This document shows, piece by piece, positions 27,896-36,615 of a DNA stretch of 64,000 nucleotides. Made by a program: the position numbers and the translations under genes. The notes below the pieces were generated by a model, which ran no database searches, was not told the DNA's origin, and saw nothing but the letters and a program-made list of their open reading frames with translations. Position 1 is the stretch's first letter. Each line of letters opens with the position of its first letter. Origin of the DNA: Methylobacter sp. (lineage in GTDB: Bacteria; Pseudomonadota; Gammaproteobacteria; Methylococcales; Methylomonadaceae); contig SCPZ01000097.1 of NCBI GenBank assembly GCA_004299305.1, positions 62,001 to 126,000 on the forward strand. The letters run 5' to 3'.

Positions 27896-30223
27896 ATGTC
27901 AGAAATAAACATCCCAATAAAACAATTACCTTTGGAGCAGTTGCCAAAGGAATCTAAGCGATCCATAAAAATCAGTTCCGGTGAATATCACCAGCGTTGG
28001 AGACTCATTAAAGATACTTTGGCGCACTATGGCGTGGTGGCGGGCGGCTTGGGTGTAATTGTCGCTATTGTACTGATTTTCTTTTATTTACTGTATGTGG
28101 TCTATCCACTGTTTATATCGGCTAATGCCGAACCAGTCAGTGAATATGCAGTGCCGGAGCAGGCTTTGGGTAACACCTTGCTGCTTGAGGTGGAAGAGCA
28201 AAATGAGGTGGGCGCCCGATTTACTGACAGCGGGCAAGTCGTATTTTTTGAGGCGGCTACCGGTAAAACCCTATTGACACAGGCTGTGGCAATACCTGAA
28301 GGCGCGCATATCACCAGCTTCGCCCAAGGTAGTCCAATCAATGAAGGCGCAGTCATTTACGGTTTATCCGATGGGCGGGCAGTCATCGTTAAGCACCAAT
28401 ATAAAGTAACTTATCCGAACAATGTGCGGGTTATTACGCCATCGCTTAAATATCCGTTGGGCGAACAACCTTTGGTGTTGGATAATTCCGGTGCAGCTTT
28501 GGAAAAAATCGCGGTTAAAGTGGGTGAGAATGCAACGACGATAGTCGTAAAAACAGCCGATACGCCTCAGGGTGGAGGTAAAATCCGCCTGATCAGTTTT
28601 CAAAAAGAACAATCCTTATTTGCCGATGAGGCCGCCTTAACGCGTACTGATTCAGTTTTGGAACAGTCAGCTGCAGGTATTGCCGGTATTTTAATCGACA
28701 AGGAGGAGGCTAATTTGTATCTGATAAGCAACGACGGACAGTTGGGTTTTTTCGATATCGGCGACAAGAGTCGACCGAGTTTAAGGCAGCAGCAAAATGT
28801 GGTTGATGCAGGGCAAAAAATTACCAGCGTGGCTTTTTTAAACAGCGGACTTTCGCTGATGATAGGCGACTCCAGCGGTTTGGTAGCGCAATGGAGTATG
28901 GTTAAAGACAAGTTGAATCGTCCCGCCATGCAAAAAATCAGGTCTTTTAAAGTCTCTGATAAAGCGGTCGTTGCGATCAATGCCGAGCAACGGCGTAAAG
29001 GTTTTATGACGACTGATGCCGACGGGGTTGTGGGTATTTATCATTCAACCGCTGAACGGGAAATGATTAAAGAACGGGTCAGCGATGCGTTGCCGACAGC
29101 AGCGGTTTTATCACCGAGAGCTAATGCGTTATTGGTGCAGTCGGTAGACGGCAAAATGCATTTTTGGCATGTCGATAATGAGCATCCTGAGGTTTCTATC
29201 AAATCGCTTTGGCAGAAAGTCTGGTATGAAAGCTATCCAAAGCCTGCTTATACCTGGCAGTCTTCTTCGGCAAACAGCGATTTTGAGCCTAAGTACAGCT
29301 TAACACCGTTGGTTTTCGGCACCTTGAAGGCGGCATTTTATGCGATGTTGGTGGCTATGCCGCTGGCGTTGATGGGGGCGATTTACACCGCTTATTTTAT
29401 GGCGCCGCAGATGCGACAGTACGTGAAACCCTCCATTGAAATCATGGGCGCATTGCCGACGGTTATTTTGGGGTTTCTCGCCGGTCTTTGGTTGGCTCCG
29501 TTTATGGAAGAGCATCTGGCAGGACTGTTTGCAATGTTGATGATTGTTCCTGTCGGCGTAGTGCTGTTTGCCTTTGCCTGGTCTTTTGTACCCAAGGTCA
29601 TTGCAGATAACCTCTCGGAAGGCTGGGACGCCGCGATATTGGTTCCTGTTATTTTGTTGAGCGGCTGGTTTGCCTTTAAGGTCAGCGTGCCTTTGGAAAC
29701 ATTTTTGTTTCACGGCACCTTGCGCGACTGGTTCAAGACTGAATTGGGCATAGGCTATGATCAACGAAATGCCATGGTCGTCGGTGTAGCGATGGGGTTT
29801 GCGGTGATTCCGACTATTTTCTCAATCGCCGAAGACGCTATTTTTAGCGTACCGAAACATTTAACCGTGGGTTCTTTGGCATTAGGCGCGACGCCTTGGC
29901 AAACCATGGTCAGGGTCGTATTGTTAACCGCAAGTCCGGGGATTTTTTCCGCAGTGATGATCGGATTTGGTCGGGCCGTCGGGGAGACCATGATTGTGTT
30001 GATGGCAACAGGAAATACGCCGGTCATGGATTTAAGCGTTTTTCAGGGACTGCGTACCCTGGCTGCAAATATCGCTGTGGAAATGCCTGAATCGGAAGTC
30101 GACAGTACGCACTACCGGGTCTTGTTTTTAGCGGCTCTGGTATTGTTTATGTTTACCTTTGTTTTTAATACGCTGGCTGAAGTCATTCGTCAGCGCTTAC
30201 GTGAAAAATATAGCTCATTATGA
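27896..30223 (+). CDS. pstC: Phosphate ABC transporter permease PstC, long form
   Basis: 775 residues against about 320 in E. coli. One N-terminal TM (about 45-70) is followed by about 400 residues of periplasmic, beta-rich insert. The typical permease domain comes last, from about 475, with IMGALPTVILGFLAGLWLAP and the EAA-loop region [21 protein letters not shown]. The long form occurs in Pseudomonas and other gammaproteobacteria. The insert may be a beta-propeller-like or signalling domain; that is inference. It overlaps pstA by 4 bases. Confidence 0.92.
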   Translation: MSEINIPIKQLPLEQLPKESKRSIKISSGEYHQRWRLIKDTLAHYGVVAGGLGVIVAIVLIFFYLLYVVYPLFISANAEPVSEYAVPEQALGNTLLLEVEEQNEVGARFTDSGQVVFFEAATGKTLLTQAVAIPEGAHITSFAQGSPINEGAVIYGLSDGRAVIVKHQYKVTYPNNVRVITPSLKYPLGEQPLVLDNSGAALEKIAVKVGENATTIVVKTADTPQGGGKIRLISFQKEQSLFADEAALTRTDSVLEQSAAGIAGILIDKEEANLYLISNDGQLGFFDIGDKSRPSLRQQQNVVDAGQKITSVAFLNSGLSLMIGDSSGLVAQWSMVKDKLNRPAMQKIRSFKVSDKAVVAINAEQRRKGFMTTDADGVVGIYHSTAEREMIKERVSDALPTAAVLSPRANALLVQSVDGKMHFWHVDNEHPEVSIKSLWQKVWYESYPKPAYTWQSSSANSDFEPKYSLTPLVFGTLKAAFYAMLVAMPLALMGAIYTAYFMAPQMRQYVKPSIEIMGALPTVILGFLAGLWLAPFMEEHLAGLFAMLMIVPVGVVLFAFAWSFVPKVIADNLSEGWDAAILVPVILLSGWFAFKVSVPLETFLFHGTLRDWFKTELGIGYDQRNAMVVGVAMGFAVIPTIFSIAEDAIFSVPKHLTVGSLALGATPWQTMVRVVLLTASPGIFSAVMIGFGRAVGETMIVLMATGNTPVMDLSVFQGLRTLAANIAVEMPESEVDSTHYRVLFLAALVLFMFTFVFNTLAEVIRQRLREKYSSL

Positions 30224-31875
30224 TTAAAGCATGGTTTAAAAGCGGTACTCCCTGGGTATGGCTCAATGCAGCGGCGGTTAGCGCCTGTCTTATTATGGTG
30301 GTCGGTGTGCTGGGCTTAATTTTAGTACGTGGAGCGGGGCACTTCTGGCCCTCCCAAATTGTACAGTTCAGCTATCAGGAACCGGACGGGAAAATACAGA
30401 CAATTATTGGCGAACATGTTGATACCAGTATTACGCCGGCTGCGATGGCCAAATCAACAGGCTATAAAATGGCCGATGATGAAGACACCTTGGTTCAATA
30501 CTTGGTTAAAGCCGGTAACCGGGATATTACCGGTACCGATTTTCGCTGGATATTGGAGCGTAATGTAAAGCAGCAACAAGCTCCGGCCGAACTGATGGTG
30601 GTGGAACGACGTGAATGGGGGAATTTTTACGGTCGGTTGGTTGCAGTTAAGGAAAGCGGCAAGATTATCGCTGAAGGCGACGGGGCTTGGCCTATTATTC
30701 AAACAAGGATAGATCAAGCTTTAGCCGTTTTTGAGGAAATAACGTATCTGGAAAAAAAGGAAATCGGCGCGATCAACTACAGTTTGGAAAAGTTAAGGCT
30801 TGAACAAAAAAAGCTGCAACTGAAAAATCGCTGGGATGCGGCAGCCGAGCAGCGGTTGGCCGCTGAAAAGGCTGATCTGGAAATTGAATATAAAAAACAT
30901 CAAGCGCAGTTAAGTGAGTTATATAAGAAAATAAGACGAGATAGCCTGGTCGCAAAGACTGAAAGCGGCACTGAGGTTGAAATTCCCTTGAATAAAGTAG
31001 TTAGGGTTTTTCAGCCGAATACCATGAGCCTGTTCGATAAAATCGGTCATTACGGCGTTAAAGTGCTTGAGTTTTTAACCGATGATCCGCGGGAGGCCAA
31101 TACCGAAGGAGGGATTTTTCCGGCTATTTTCGGTACGGTTATGATGGTAATGATGATGTCGATTATCGTGACTCCATTTGGCGTCATTGCGGCGGTGTAT
31201 TTGCGGGAATATGCAAAACAGGGTTTCATTACCCGCTTGATCAGGATTTCGGTTAACAATCTGGCCGGCGTGCCGTCCATTGTTTACGGGGTATTCGGCT
31301 TGGGTTTTTTTGTCTACATCCTGGGCGGCAACATCGATCAACTATTTTTCCCGGAAGCGGCGCCTGCGCCGGTCTATGGCACACCGGGGTTATTGTGGGC
31401 TTCAATTACGCTGGCTTTGCTTACCTTGCCGGTAGTCATTGTTTCAACCGAAGAGGGTTTGGCGCGTATTCCCAGTTCTATACGCGAAGGCAGTCTGGCG
31501 TTGGGCGCTACCAAGTTGGAGACTTTATGGTTGACGGTATTGCCGATGGCAAGCCCTGCTATGATGACCGGCTTGATTTTGGCGGTGGCTCGGGCGGCCG
31601 GCGAAGTGGCGCCATTAATGCTGGTGGGTGTAGTTAAGCTGGCTCCTACGTTGCCGCTGGATGGCAATTACCCGTTCTTGCATTTAGACAGAAAATTTAT
31701 GCATCTAGGATTTCACATCTATGATGTCGGCTTTCAAAGCCCTAATGTTGAGGCAGCGAGACCCTTAGTTTACGCGACAGCATTATTATTGGTTTTGGTT
31801 ATTGTAGGTCTTAATCTAGCTGCAATTATCATCAGGAATAACTTGCGAGAAAAATACCGGGCACTGGAAGGATAA
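30220..31875 (+). CDS. pstA: Phosphate ABC transporter permease PstA, long form
   Basis: 551 residues against about 296 in E. coli. An N-terminal TM is followed by about 230 residues of soluble sequence with a charged coiled-coil stretch (near residues 175-240, rich in Glu, Lys and Gln). The permease domain follows, with [22 protein letters not shown] and the EAA-like [21 protein letters not shown]. It partners with PstC in the membrane. It sits 4 bases before pstB. Confidence 0.92.
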   Translation: MIKAWFKSGTPWVWLNAAAVSACLIMVVGVLGLILVRGAGHFWPSQIVQFSYQEPDGKIQTIIGEHVDTSITPAAMAKSTGYKMADDEDTLVQYLVKAGNRDITGTDFRWILERNVKQQQAPAELMVVERREWGNFYGRLVAVKESGKIIAEGDGAWPIIQTRIDQALAVFEEITYLEKKEIGAINYSLEKLRLEQKKLQLKNRWDAAAEQRLAAEKADLEIEYKKHQAQLSELYKKIRRDSLVAKTESGTEVEIPLNKVVRVFQPNTMSLFDKIGHYGVKVLEFLTDDPREANTEGGIFPAIFGTVMMVMMMSIIVTPFGVIAAVYLREYAKQGFITRLIRISVNNLAGVPSIVYGVFGLGFFVYILGGNIDQLFFPEAAPAPVYGTPGLLWASITLALLTLPVVIVSTEEGLARIPSSIREGSLALGATKLETLWLTVLPMASPAMMTGLILAVARAAGEVAPLMLVGVVKLAPTLPLDGNYPFLHLDRKFMHLGFHIYDVGFQSPNVEAARPLVYATALLLVLVIVGLNLAAIIIRNNLREKYRALEG

Positions 31876-31879
31876 AGAA

Positions 31880-32713
31880 ATGACAGCACAGCAAGTACGT
31901 ACGCATTCTATTGATATGAGTTCTGTTTTACGTGATCAGAAAAAAACTGACGAACCGAATGAGGCTTGTATCAAAGTAGAAAATTTAAACCTGTTTTATG
32001 GTGAAAAACAGGCGCTATATAACGTCAACATGGAAATGTTCAAGAAAAAGGTGACCGCTTATATCGGTCCCAGCGGTTGCGGTAAATCAACATTGTTGCG
32101 TTGTATTAACCGGATGAATGATCTTGTCGATAGCGTAACAATCGAAGGCAAGATTTTGCTGGATAACGAAAATATCTACGATAAAACCGTTAATGTAGCT
32201 GCGCTACGCCGACGCGTCGGCATGGTATTTCAAAAGCCTAATCCTTTTCCCAAGTCAATTTTTGAGAATGTAGCTTACGGGCTTAGAATTCAGGGCATTA
32301 ATGACAAACGGATATTGGAGGAAACGGTTGAAAACTCATTGCGCGGCGCTGCGCTGTGGGATGAAATGAAAGACCGTTTAAATGACAACGCTTTGGGTAT
32401 TTCCGGCGGTCAACAGCAAAGACTGGTTATTGCCAGGGCGATTGCGATAGAGCCCGAAGTGCTGTTGTTGGATGAGCCTGCGTCGGCGCTGGATCCTATT
32501 TCAACATTAAAAATTGAAGAATTGATCAATGAGCTTAAAGAGAAATACACGATAGTCATCGTAACGCATAACATGCAACAGGCCGCGCGGGTTTCGGACT
32601 ACACTGCGTTTATGTTTATGGGCGAATTGATAGAAATGGGTACGACCAGCGAGTTGTTTACCAATCCTCAGAAAAAACAAACCGAAGATTACATTACCGG
32701 TCGGTACGGCTAA
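31880..32713 (+). CDS. pstB: Phosphate ABC transporter ATP-binding protein
   Basis: 277 residues. Walker [10 protein letters not shown] at 63-71, Q-loop VFQKPNPFP, signature SGGQQQRL from 175, Walker [14 protein letters not shown] and the H-loop VTHNMQQA are all intact. ATPase of the Pst complex on the cytoplasmic side. An N-terminal extension of about 30 residues precedes the standard start. The frame follows pstA by 4 bases behind an AAGGATAAAG ribosome site. Confidence 0.96.
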   Translation: MTAQQVRTHSIDMSSVLRDQKKTDEPNEACIKVENLNLFYGEKQALYNVNMEMFKKKVTAYIGPSGCGKSTLLRCINRMNDLVDSVTIEGKILLDNENIYDKTVNVAALRRRVGMVFQKPNPFPKSIFENVAYGLRIQGINDKRILEETVENSLRGAALWDEMKDRLNDNALGISGGQQQRLVIARAIAIEPEVLLLDEPASALDPISTLKIEELINELKEKYTIVIVTHNMQQAARVSDYTAFMFMGELIEMGTTSELFTNPQKKQTEDYITGRYG

Positions 32714-32737
32714 CTGGACCAGGTACAGGAGCAAGCA

Positions 32738-33454
32738 ATGGACAACAGTAAGATAGGGCATCATATATCAGGCCAGTTTAATAAAGAACTGGAAGATGTA
32801 CGCAACAAGGTTTTAACCATGGGCGGCCTGGTTGAACAGCAGATAGAGCTGGCGGTAACGTCTTTCGTAACCGGTGACGTAGAAATGGCCGAACTGGTCA
32901 TCAAACAGGACAATCAGGTCGATGCGTTGGAAATGGCGATCGATCAGGAATGTATGCAGATTTTAGCGTTGAGGCAACCTGCGGCATTCGATTTAAGATT
33001 GTTAATTACGGTGATCAAGATTGTTAACGATCTTGAGCGTGTCGGTGACATGGCTGAACGCATCGCCGAGATGTCAATACAATTGTCGAGCGCCGACAGC
33101 AACAAGCGTGACCAATATTATGAGCTGGAACACATGGCTGAATTGGTTCAGGAAATGTTACATGGCGCTTTGGATGTATTTGCCCGGATGAATGTGGAGG
33201 ACGTAACTACGATTACCGGTTTGGATGAAAATGTCGATCGTGAATACGCCAGTATTATCCGGCAGCTGATTACCCGTATGATGGAAGACCCTAGAAACAT
33301 TACCCGAATGTTGGATGTGCTCTGGATTGCCCGCTCGCTGGAAAGAATTGGCGACCATGCCTGTAATATCTGTGAACATTTGGTTTATATGGTCAAGGGT
33401 GAAGATGTACGGCATTTGACCCAGGAAGAGCTGGAAAGAAAAATGAAGGAATAA
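32738..33454 (+). CDS. phoU: Phosphate-specific transport regulator PhoU
   Basis: 238 residues. Two repeats of a three-helix bundle, each with the metal-binding E/DxxxD pattern: NDLERVGDMAERIAE and RSLERIGDHACNICEHLVY. PhoU links Pst transport state to PhoR/PhoB signalling. Last gene of pstSCAB-phoU, with AGGAGCAAG as ribosome site. phoB and phoR are not in the window. Confidence 0.96.
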   Translation: MDNSKIGHHISGQFNKELEDVRNKVLTMGGLVEQQIELAVTSFVTGDVEMAELVIKQDNQVDALEMAIDQECMQILALRQPAAFDLRLLITVIKIVNDLERVGDMAERIAEMSIQLSSADSNKRDQYYELEHMAELVQEMLHGALDVFARMNVEDVTTITGLDENVDREYASIIRQLITRMMEDPRNITRMLDVLWIARSLERIGDHACNICEHLVYMVKGEDVRHLTQEELERKMKE

Positions 33455-33504
33455 ACATGCCGGGAGGGCTAAAAGGTTATTGATTTAAGTCCTCCCTGCA
33501 CCTG

Positions 33505-33527
33505 CTTGAAAAAAACGGTTTTTCAAG
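33505..33527. terminator. Candidate hairpin downstream of phoU
   Basis: CTTGAAAAA-aacgg-TTTTTCAAG forms a perfect 9-bp stem. An outer GGGAGG/CCTCCC pair (about 33463-33496) precedes it. The pair may terminate the pst operon, though no long T-tract follows. Confidence 0.4.
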
Positions 33528-33530
33528 TAA

Positions 33531-33680
33531 TTTGATGAACGTTTCTCAAATGCTTCAGATGGTGAAAACCTGGAGGAGTACATCGTCAAAACGCTGGACA
33601 AAAACGCATGGCTTGTCGGCGCAACTAAAGGGCTAGGTTGTGTCCGAAGTGAAGCAGGTCTATTTGTCACTAAATCTTAA
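33531..33680 (+). pseudogene. Possible gene remnant, 49 codons without a start
   Basis: An open frame from just after a TAA to a TAA at 33678-33680 reads as a protein-like string (for example GENLEEYIVKTLDKNAWLVG). It has no start codon or ribosome site. It may be the end of a decayed gene; no family is recognised. Confidence 0.25.
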
Positions 33681-33835
33681 ACAAACGTTCATTCCTTTGT
33701 CATAGAAGAACTTTACTCTTTATCCTGAGAGCTGAGAACACGAATTCAGGCTTTCCATCCCGGCAAAAGATCGTAGTTGATTAGTTCGGCTGCGATCACC
33801 GAGTTTTGCGGAGTTTTACTCAAGAGGATAAAGAA

Positions 33836-34360
33836 ATGAAACTGCTCTATTCTATTCATAAATACGACGTAAGCATGTTCACTTGGCTGATCAATGCCAG
33901 AATGCACGCTACTTTGATTAAGGCCAGCCGGTACTTGTCAAAAACCGGCGATGGTCAGTTGTATCTGGTTATCATAGGCTTGTTGTATTGGACCGAAGGT
34001 CTTGAAAGTCCCTTTCTGCAAGTGATTTTGTTGGCCTTTCTAATCGAAAGACCGATTTATTTTGTGTTGAAAAACAGCCTGAAGCGCAATCGGCCTCAAG
34101 CAGCTTTGCAAAACTTTTGCAGTATTATTAAACCCTCAGATAAATTCAGTTTTCCGTCCGGACATACGTCTGCCGCTTTTATGATGGCGACTTTGCTCGG
34201 ATATTATTTACCCTCCTTGATGATCCTTCTTTATTGTTGGGCGGCTTTAGTCGGCTTTTCCCGTGTGGTTCTGGGCGTGCATTTTCCGACCGACACTTTG
34301 GTAGGCGTTATTTTGGGTGTCAGCACCGCACTCTTTAGTTTGGGACAAATCGCAATATGA
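33836..34360 (+). CDS. PAP2-family membrane phosphatase
   Basis: 174 residues from the ATG at 33836, which has an AGAGG ribosome site; an upstream start ten codons earlier is less likely. Five or six hydrophobic segments. The three phosphatase motifs are complete: LKNSLKRNRP (KxxxxxxRP), FPSGHTS and SRVVLGVHFPTD. Members dephosphorylate undecaprenyl pyrophosphate, phosphatidyl-glycerophosphate or similar lipids. The stop overlaps the next gene by 4 bases, linking it to a glycosyltransferase and suggesting lipid-linked glycan work. Confidence 0.9.
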   Translation: MKLLYSIHKYDVSMFTWLINARMHATLIKASRYLSKTGDGQLYLVIIGLLYWTEGLESPFLQVILLAFLIERPIYFVLKNSLKRNRPQAALQNFCSIIKPSDKFSFPSGHTSAAFMMATLLGYYLPSLMILLYCWAALVGFSRVVLGVHFPTDTLVGVILGVSTALFSLGQIAI

Positions 34361-35397
34361 GAATTTTTTATGGAGTACAGGGTACCGGTAACGGCCACAT
34401 TACGCGCGCTCGGGTTATGGCAAAAGAACTTTATGCCGCCGGTTGTGACGTCACCTTTCAATTTACCGGACGTCCTGCGGATAAGTATTTCGATATGGAA
34501 ATATTTAACGGCTACCAATCGCGTACCGGCTTGACCTTTAATACAGGAAAAGGCCAAGTCAATTATCTGAAAACAGCGTTTGATGCTAAGCCCATTACCT
34601 TTATTAAAGATATAAAGTCATTGGATTTGAGCAGCTATGACTTGGTAATCAGCGATTTTGAACCGGTTACTGCCTGGGCGGCAAAAAATCAGAAAAAACC
34701 GGTTTTAGGCATTGGTCATCAATATGCGTTTAATCATAAAATCCCCAGAGTGGGCTCCGATCCTATCGCAGACCAAGTCATGAAATATTTTGCCCCTGCC
34801 GATGTGGGTGTCGGTTTGCATTGGCATCATTTTGGCCAGCCTATTTTGCCGCCCATTATCGATACGCCAGAAACGCCAAAAAATATCATCAAAAACAAGA
34901 TTATTGTGTACCTTCCTTTCGAAGACCAGAATGAAGTTATTCGGCTTTTGGCGCCCTTTGAAGGCTTTGATTTTCATATTTATTCGCCGGAACCGGTCAC
35001 GTCTAAGTTCAATCACATTATCTGCAACCCGCTGTCACGCGACGGATTCCAGAAAGATCTATACGACTGCGTCGGCATTATCAGTAATGCCGGATTTGAA
35101 CTGGCCAGTGAATCGTTACAGATGGGCAAAAAAATTCTGGCTAAGCCGCTACATGCGCAAATGGAACAAATTTCCAATGCCGCCGCATTACAGCAGTTAG
35201 GTTATGGGCATGTTATGCATGATATGGATAGTTCGGTTATTCAACACTGGTTGCATGATAACCACGCCGTTCATATCACCTATCCCAATATCGCCAAGGT
35301 GCTGGTTCAATGGATAAAGGGCGGCATGCCTGAGATGGATGCGGATTTTATTGAAGCTATCTGGGATACTGTAAACGTTTCGCACATTGTGCAATAG
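34357..35397 (+). CDS. MJ1255-type glycosyltransferase (GT-B fold)
   Basis: 346 residues. The N-terminus FYGVQGTGNGHITRARVMAKEL is the hallmark of the MJ1255/VC2487 group of putative glycosyltransferases, related to MurG/UGT folds. A C-terminal SNAGFELASESLQMGKKILAKPL segment fits the nucleotide-sugar binding region. No membrane segment. Acceptor and donor are unknown. It overlaps the PAP2 gene (ATGA), so the two probably act in one pathway. Confidence 0.85.
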   Translation: MRIFYGVQGTGNGHITRARVMAKELYAAGCDVTFQFTGRPADKYFDMEIFNGYQSRTGLTFNTGKGQVNYLKTAFDAKPITFIKDIKSLDLSSYDLVISDFEPVTAWAAKNQKKPVLGIGHQYAFNHKIPRVGSDPIADQVMKYFAPADVGVGLHWHHFGQPILPPIIDTPETPKNIIKNKIIVYLPFEDQNEVIRLLAPFEGFDFHIYSPEPVTSKFNHIICNPLSRDGFQKDLYDCVGIISNAGFELASESLQMGKKILAKPLHAQMEQISNAAALQQLGYGHVMHDMDSSVIQHWLHDNHAVHITYPNIAKVLVQWIKGGMPEMDADFIEAIWDTVNVSHIVQ

Positions 35398-35525
35398 CCG
35401 TCTTACAGTCACAAGCCCAGGTAATACCGCGTTTGTTTTTCTGGGTGCAATGCCGGTATTCAGACGGTATTGATATGCCGCGTAAAAATCGTTTACATAT
35501 TCGCCATATCAAAACGGACTGAATA

Positions 35526-36209
35526 CTAGCGTCTGTCCAGTGCTGTGCTATTCTCATCCAGCACAGCAATCACCTCTTCACAGCTGATTATATTTTCCTT
35601 ATTGTTGAGAATATAGGCCGCCAAACGCTCAATAGCCTTCCAATGTGCAGATGAGCTTATGAACTGAAACGCTTTATTAAATAATTCAACCAGCTTTTCT
35701 TCATGCCGACTTCTGGCGGCGATAAAGGTGTCCAGATACGCATAAACCTTTTCAAGATCAGATGTGCCGCCGTAATAATGCAGGGCATTGAGGTTAACCA
35801 GTTGCGCATTAAACTGCTCATCATCACGAAGGGCCACATGCTTTGCCTCGGCCAGAGGTCCGATCAGTAAATTAATCATGTCCGCTTCGAAAGCGCTTTG
35901 ATACGCGTCTTGTTCGGCGGCTGAGAAATAATCAGTGCTTTCGATCAGTGCAACCGGTAGGCTCTGAATCAAGCGGCCTCCTTCCACGACTGCGGCAAAG
36001 TGATCGTCGGCTAAGCAAGCATTCGAAGGGGCGTCTTTTAGGCGGTCCTGAGCTTTAATGGTGATTTGAAAAAACACCGGTGGCAGTTGTTTTTGTTTGT
36101 TATAAAGATGAATGGCGGTAGCGTGACCGGCCTCATGGAAAGCGATTTGCCTAATTAAATCCTGATCATTAATGATGTAGGATGTATCAGTTTGATAATT
36201 CCGTTTCAT
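35526..36209 (-). CDS. Stand-alone FtsH (M41)-like metallopeptidase domain
   Basis: 227 residues. HEAGH at 25-29 is the zinc-binding motif, and GGTSDLEKVYAYLD further on resembles the FtsH segment that carries the third zinc-ligand aspartate. Mostly helical. No AAA ATPase domain and no membrane helix are present, unlike in true FtsH (about 640 residues). An independent peptidase or a regulatory remnant is possible. The ATG follows a GGGTGGAA stretch. It stands alone, convergent with the glycosyltransferase. Confidence 0.65.
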   Translation of the reverse strand: MKRNYQTDTSYIINDQDLIRQIAFHEAGHATAIHLYNKQKQLPPVFFQITIKAQDRLKDAPSNACLADDHFAAVVEGGRLIQSLPVALIESTDYFSAAEQDAYQSAFEADMINLLIGPLAEAKHVALRDDEQFNAQLVNLNALHYYGGTSDLEKVYAYLDTFIAARSRHEEKLVELFNKAFQFISSSAHWKAIERLAAYILNNKENIISCEEVIAVLDENSTALDRR

Positions 36210-36615
36210 GGTTCCACCCGTAAGCTAGAAAGATGCGGGCAGGGGGTGCTGCCCGCACATAGAGGAAGGATAGCTAAACTCTAACTTTTAAGAAAGGGGG
36301 CGTTCTTAAGAGTTGTGCGTAGTTTAATGAGTAAGCTATGTCTTGGAAATGTGGCAGATTGACGCGCGACAATAAGTCGCGCAAAATGGCACGATAGCTG
36401 CATAATATCTTAGTTTGCTTTATGGAAGCTCACTCAAAGCGGTATGGCGCCTGGGTTTAAATAAGTTATTACGCGGTATGTCGAGGCATTTAACACGGAA
36501 GAATAGGGCATATGACACGAAAGCTAACTTGTAAAAAATAAACCGCAAATACAATAGAACGCAGATGCCAAAAATAGGCATCTGCGTTCTATTTTTGGTG
36601 GTGCAAGTTGTCTAG
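36210..36615. other. Non-coding region with a strong hairpin
   Basis: About 400 bases between two minus-strand genes with no convincing frame. It ends in the strong hairpin described separately. The rest is unremarkable; a promoter for the peptidase-like gene should be here. Confidence 0.35.
36553..36593 (-). terminator. 17-bp perfect hairpin downstream of the ATP-grasp gene
   Basis: AATAGAACGCAGATGCC pairs perfectly with its complement across AAAAATA. It lies 23 bases past the stop of the upstream minus-strand gene. It could act as a terminator, but its sequence resembles the left end of the repeat at 12777 (AATGGAACACGGATGCC), so it may be a minimal member of that repeat family. Confidence 0.6.

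Noticed and set aside
33485-33670. 61-codon minus-strand frame after phoU
   Set aside because: No start context; the opposite strand reads more like protein.
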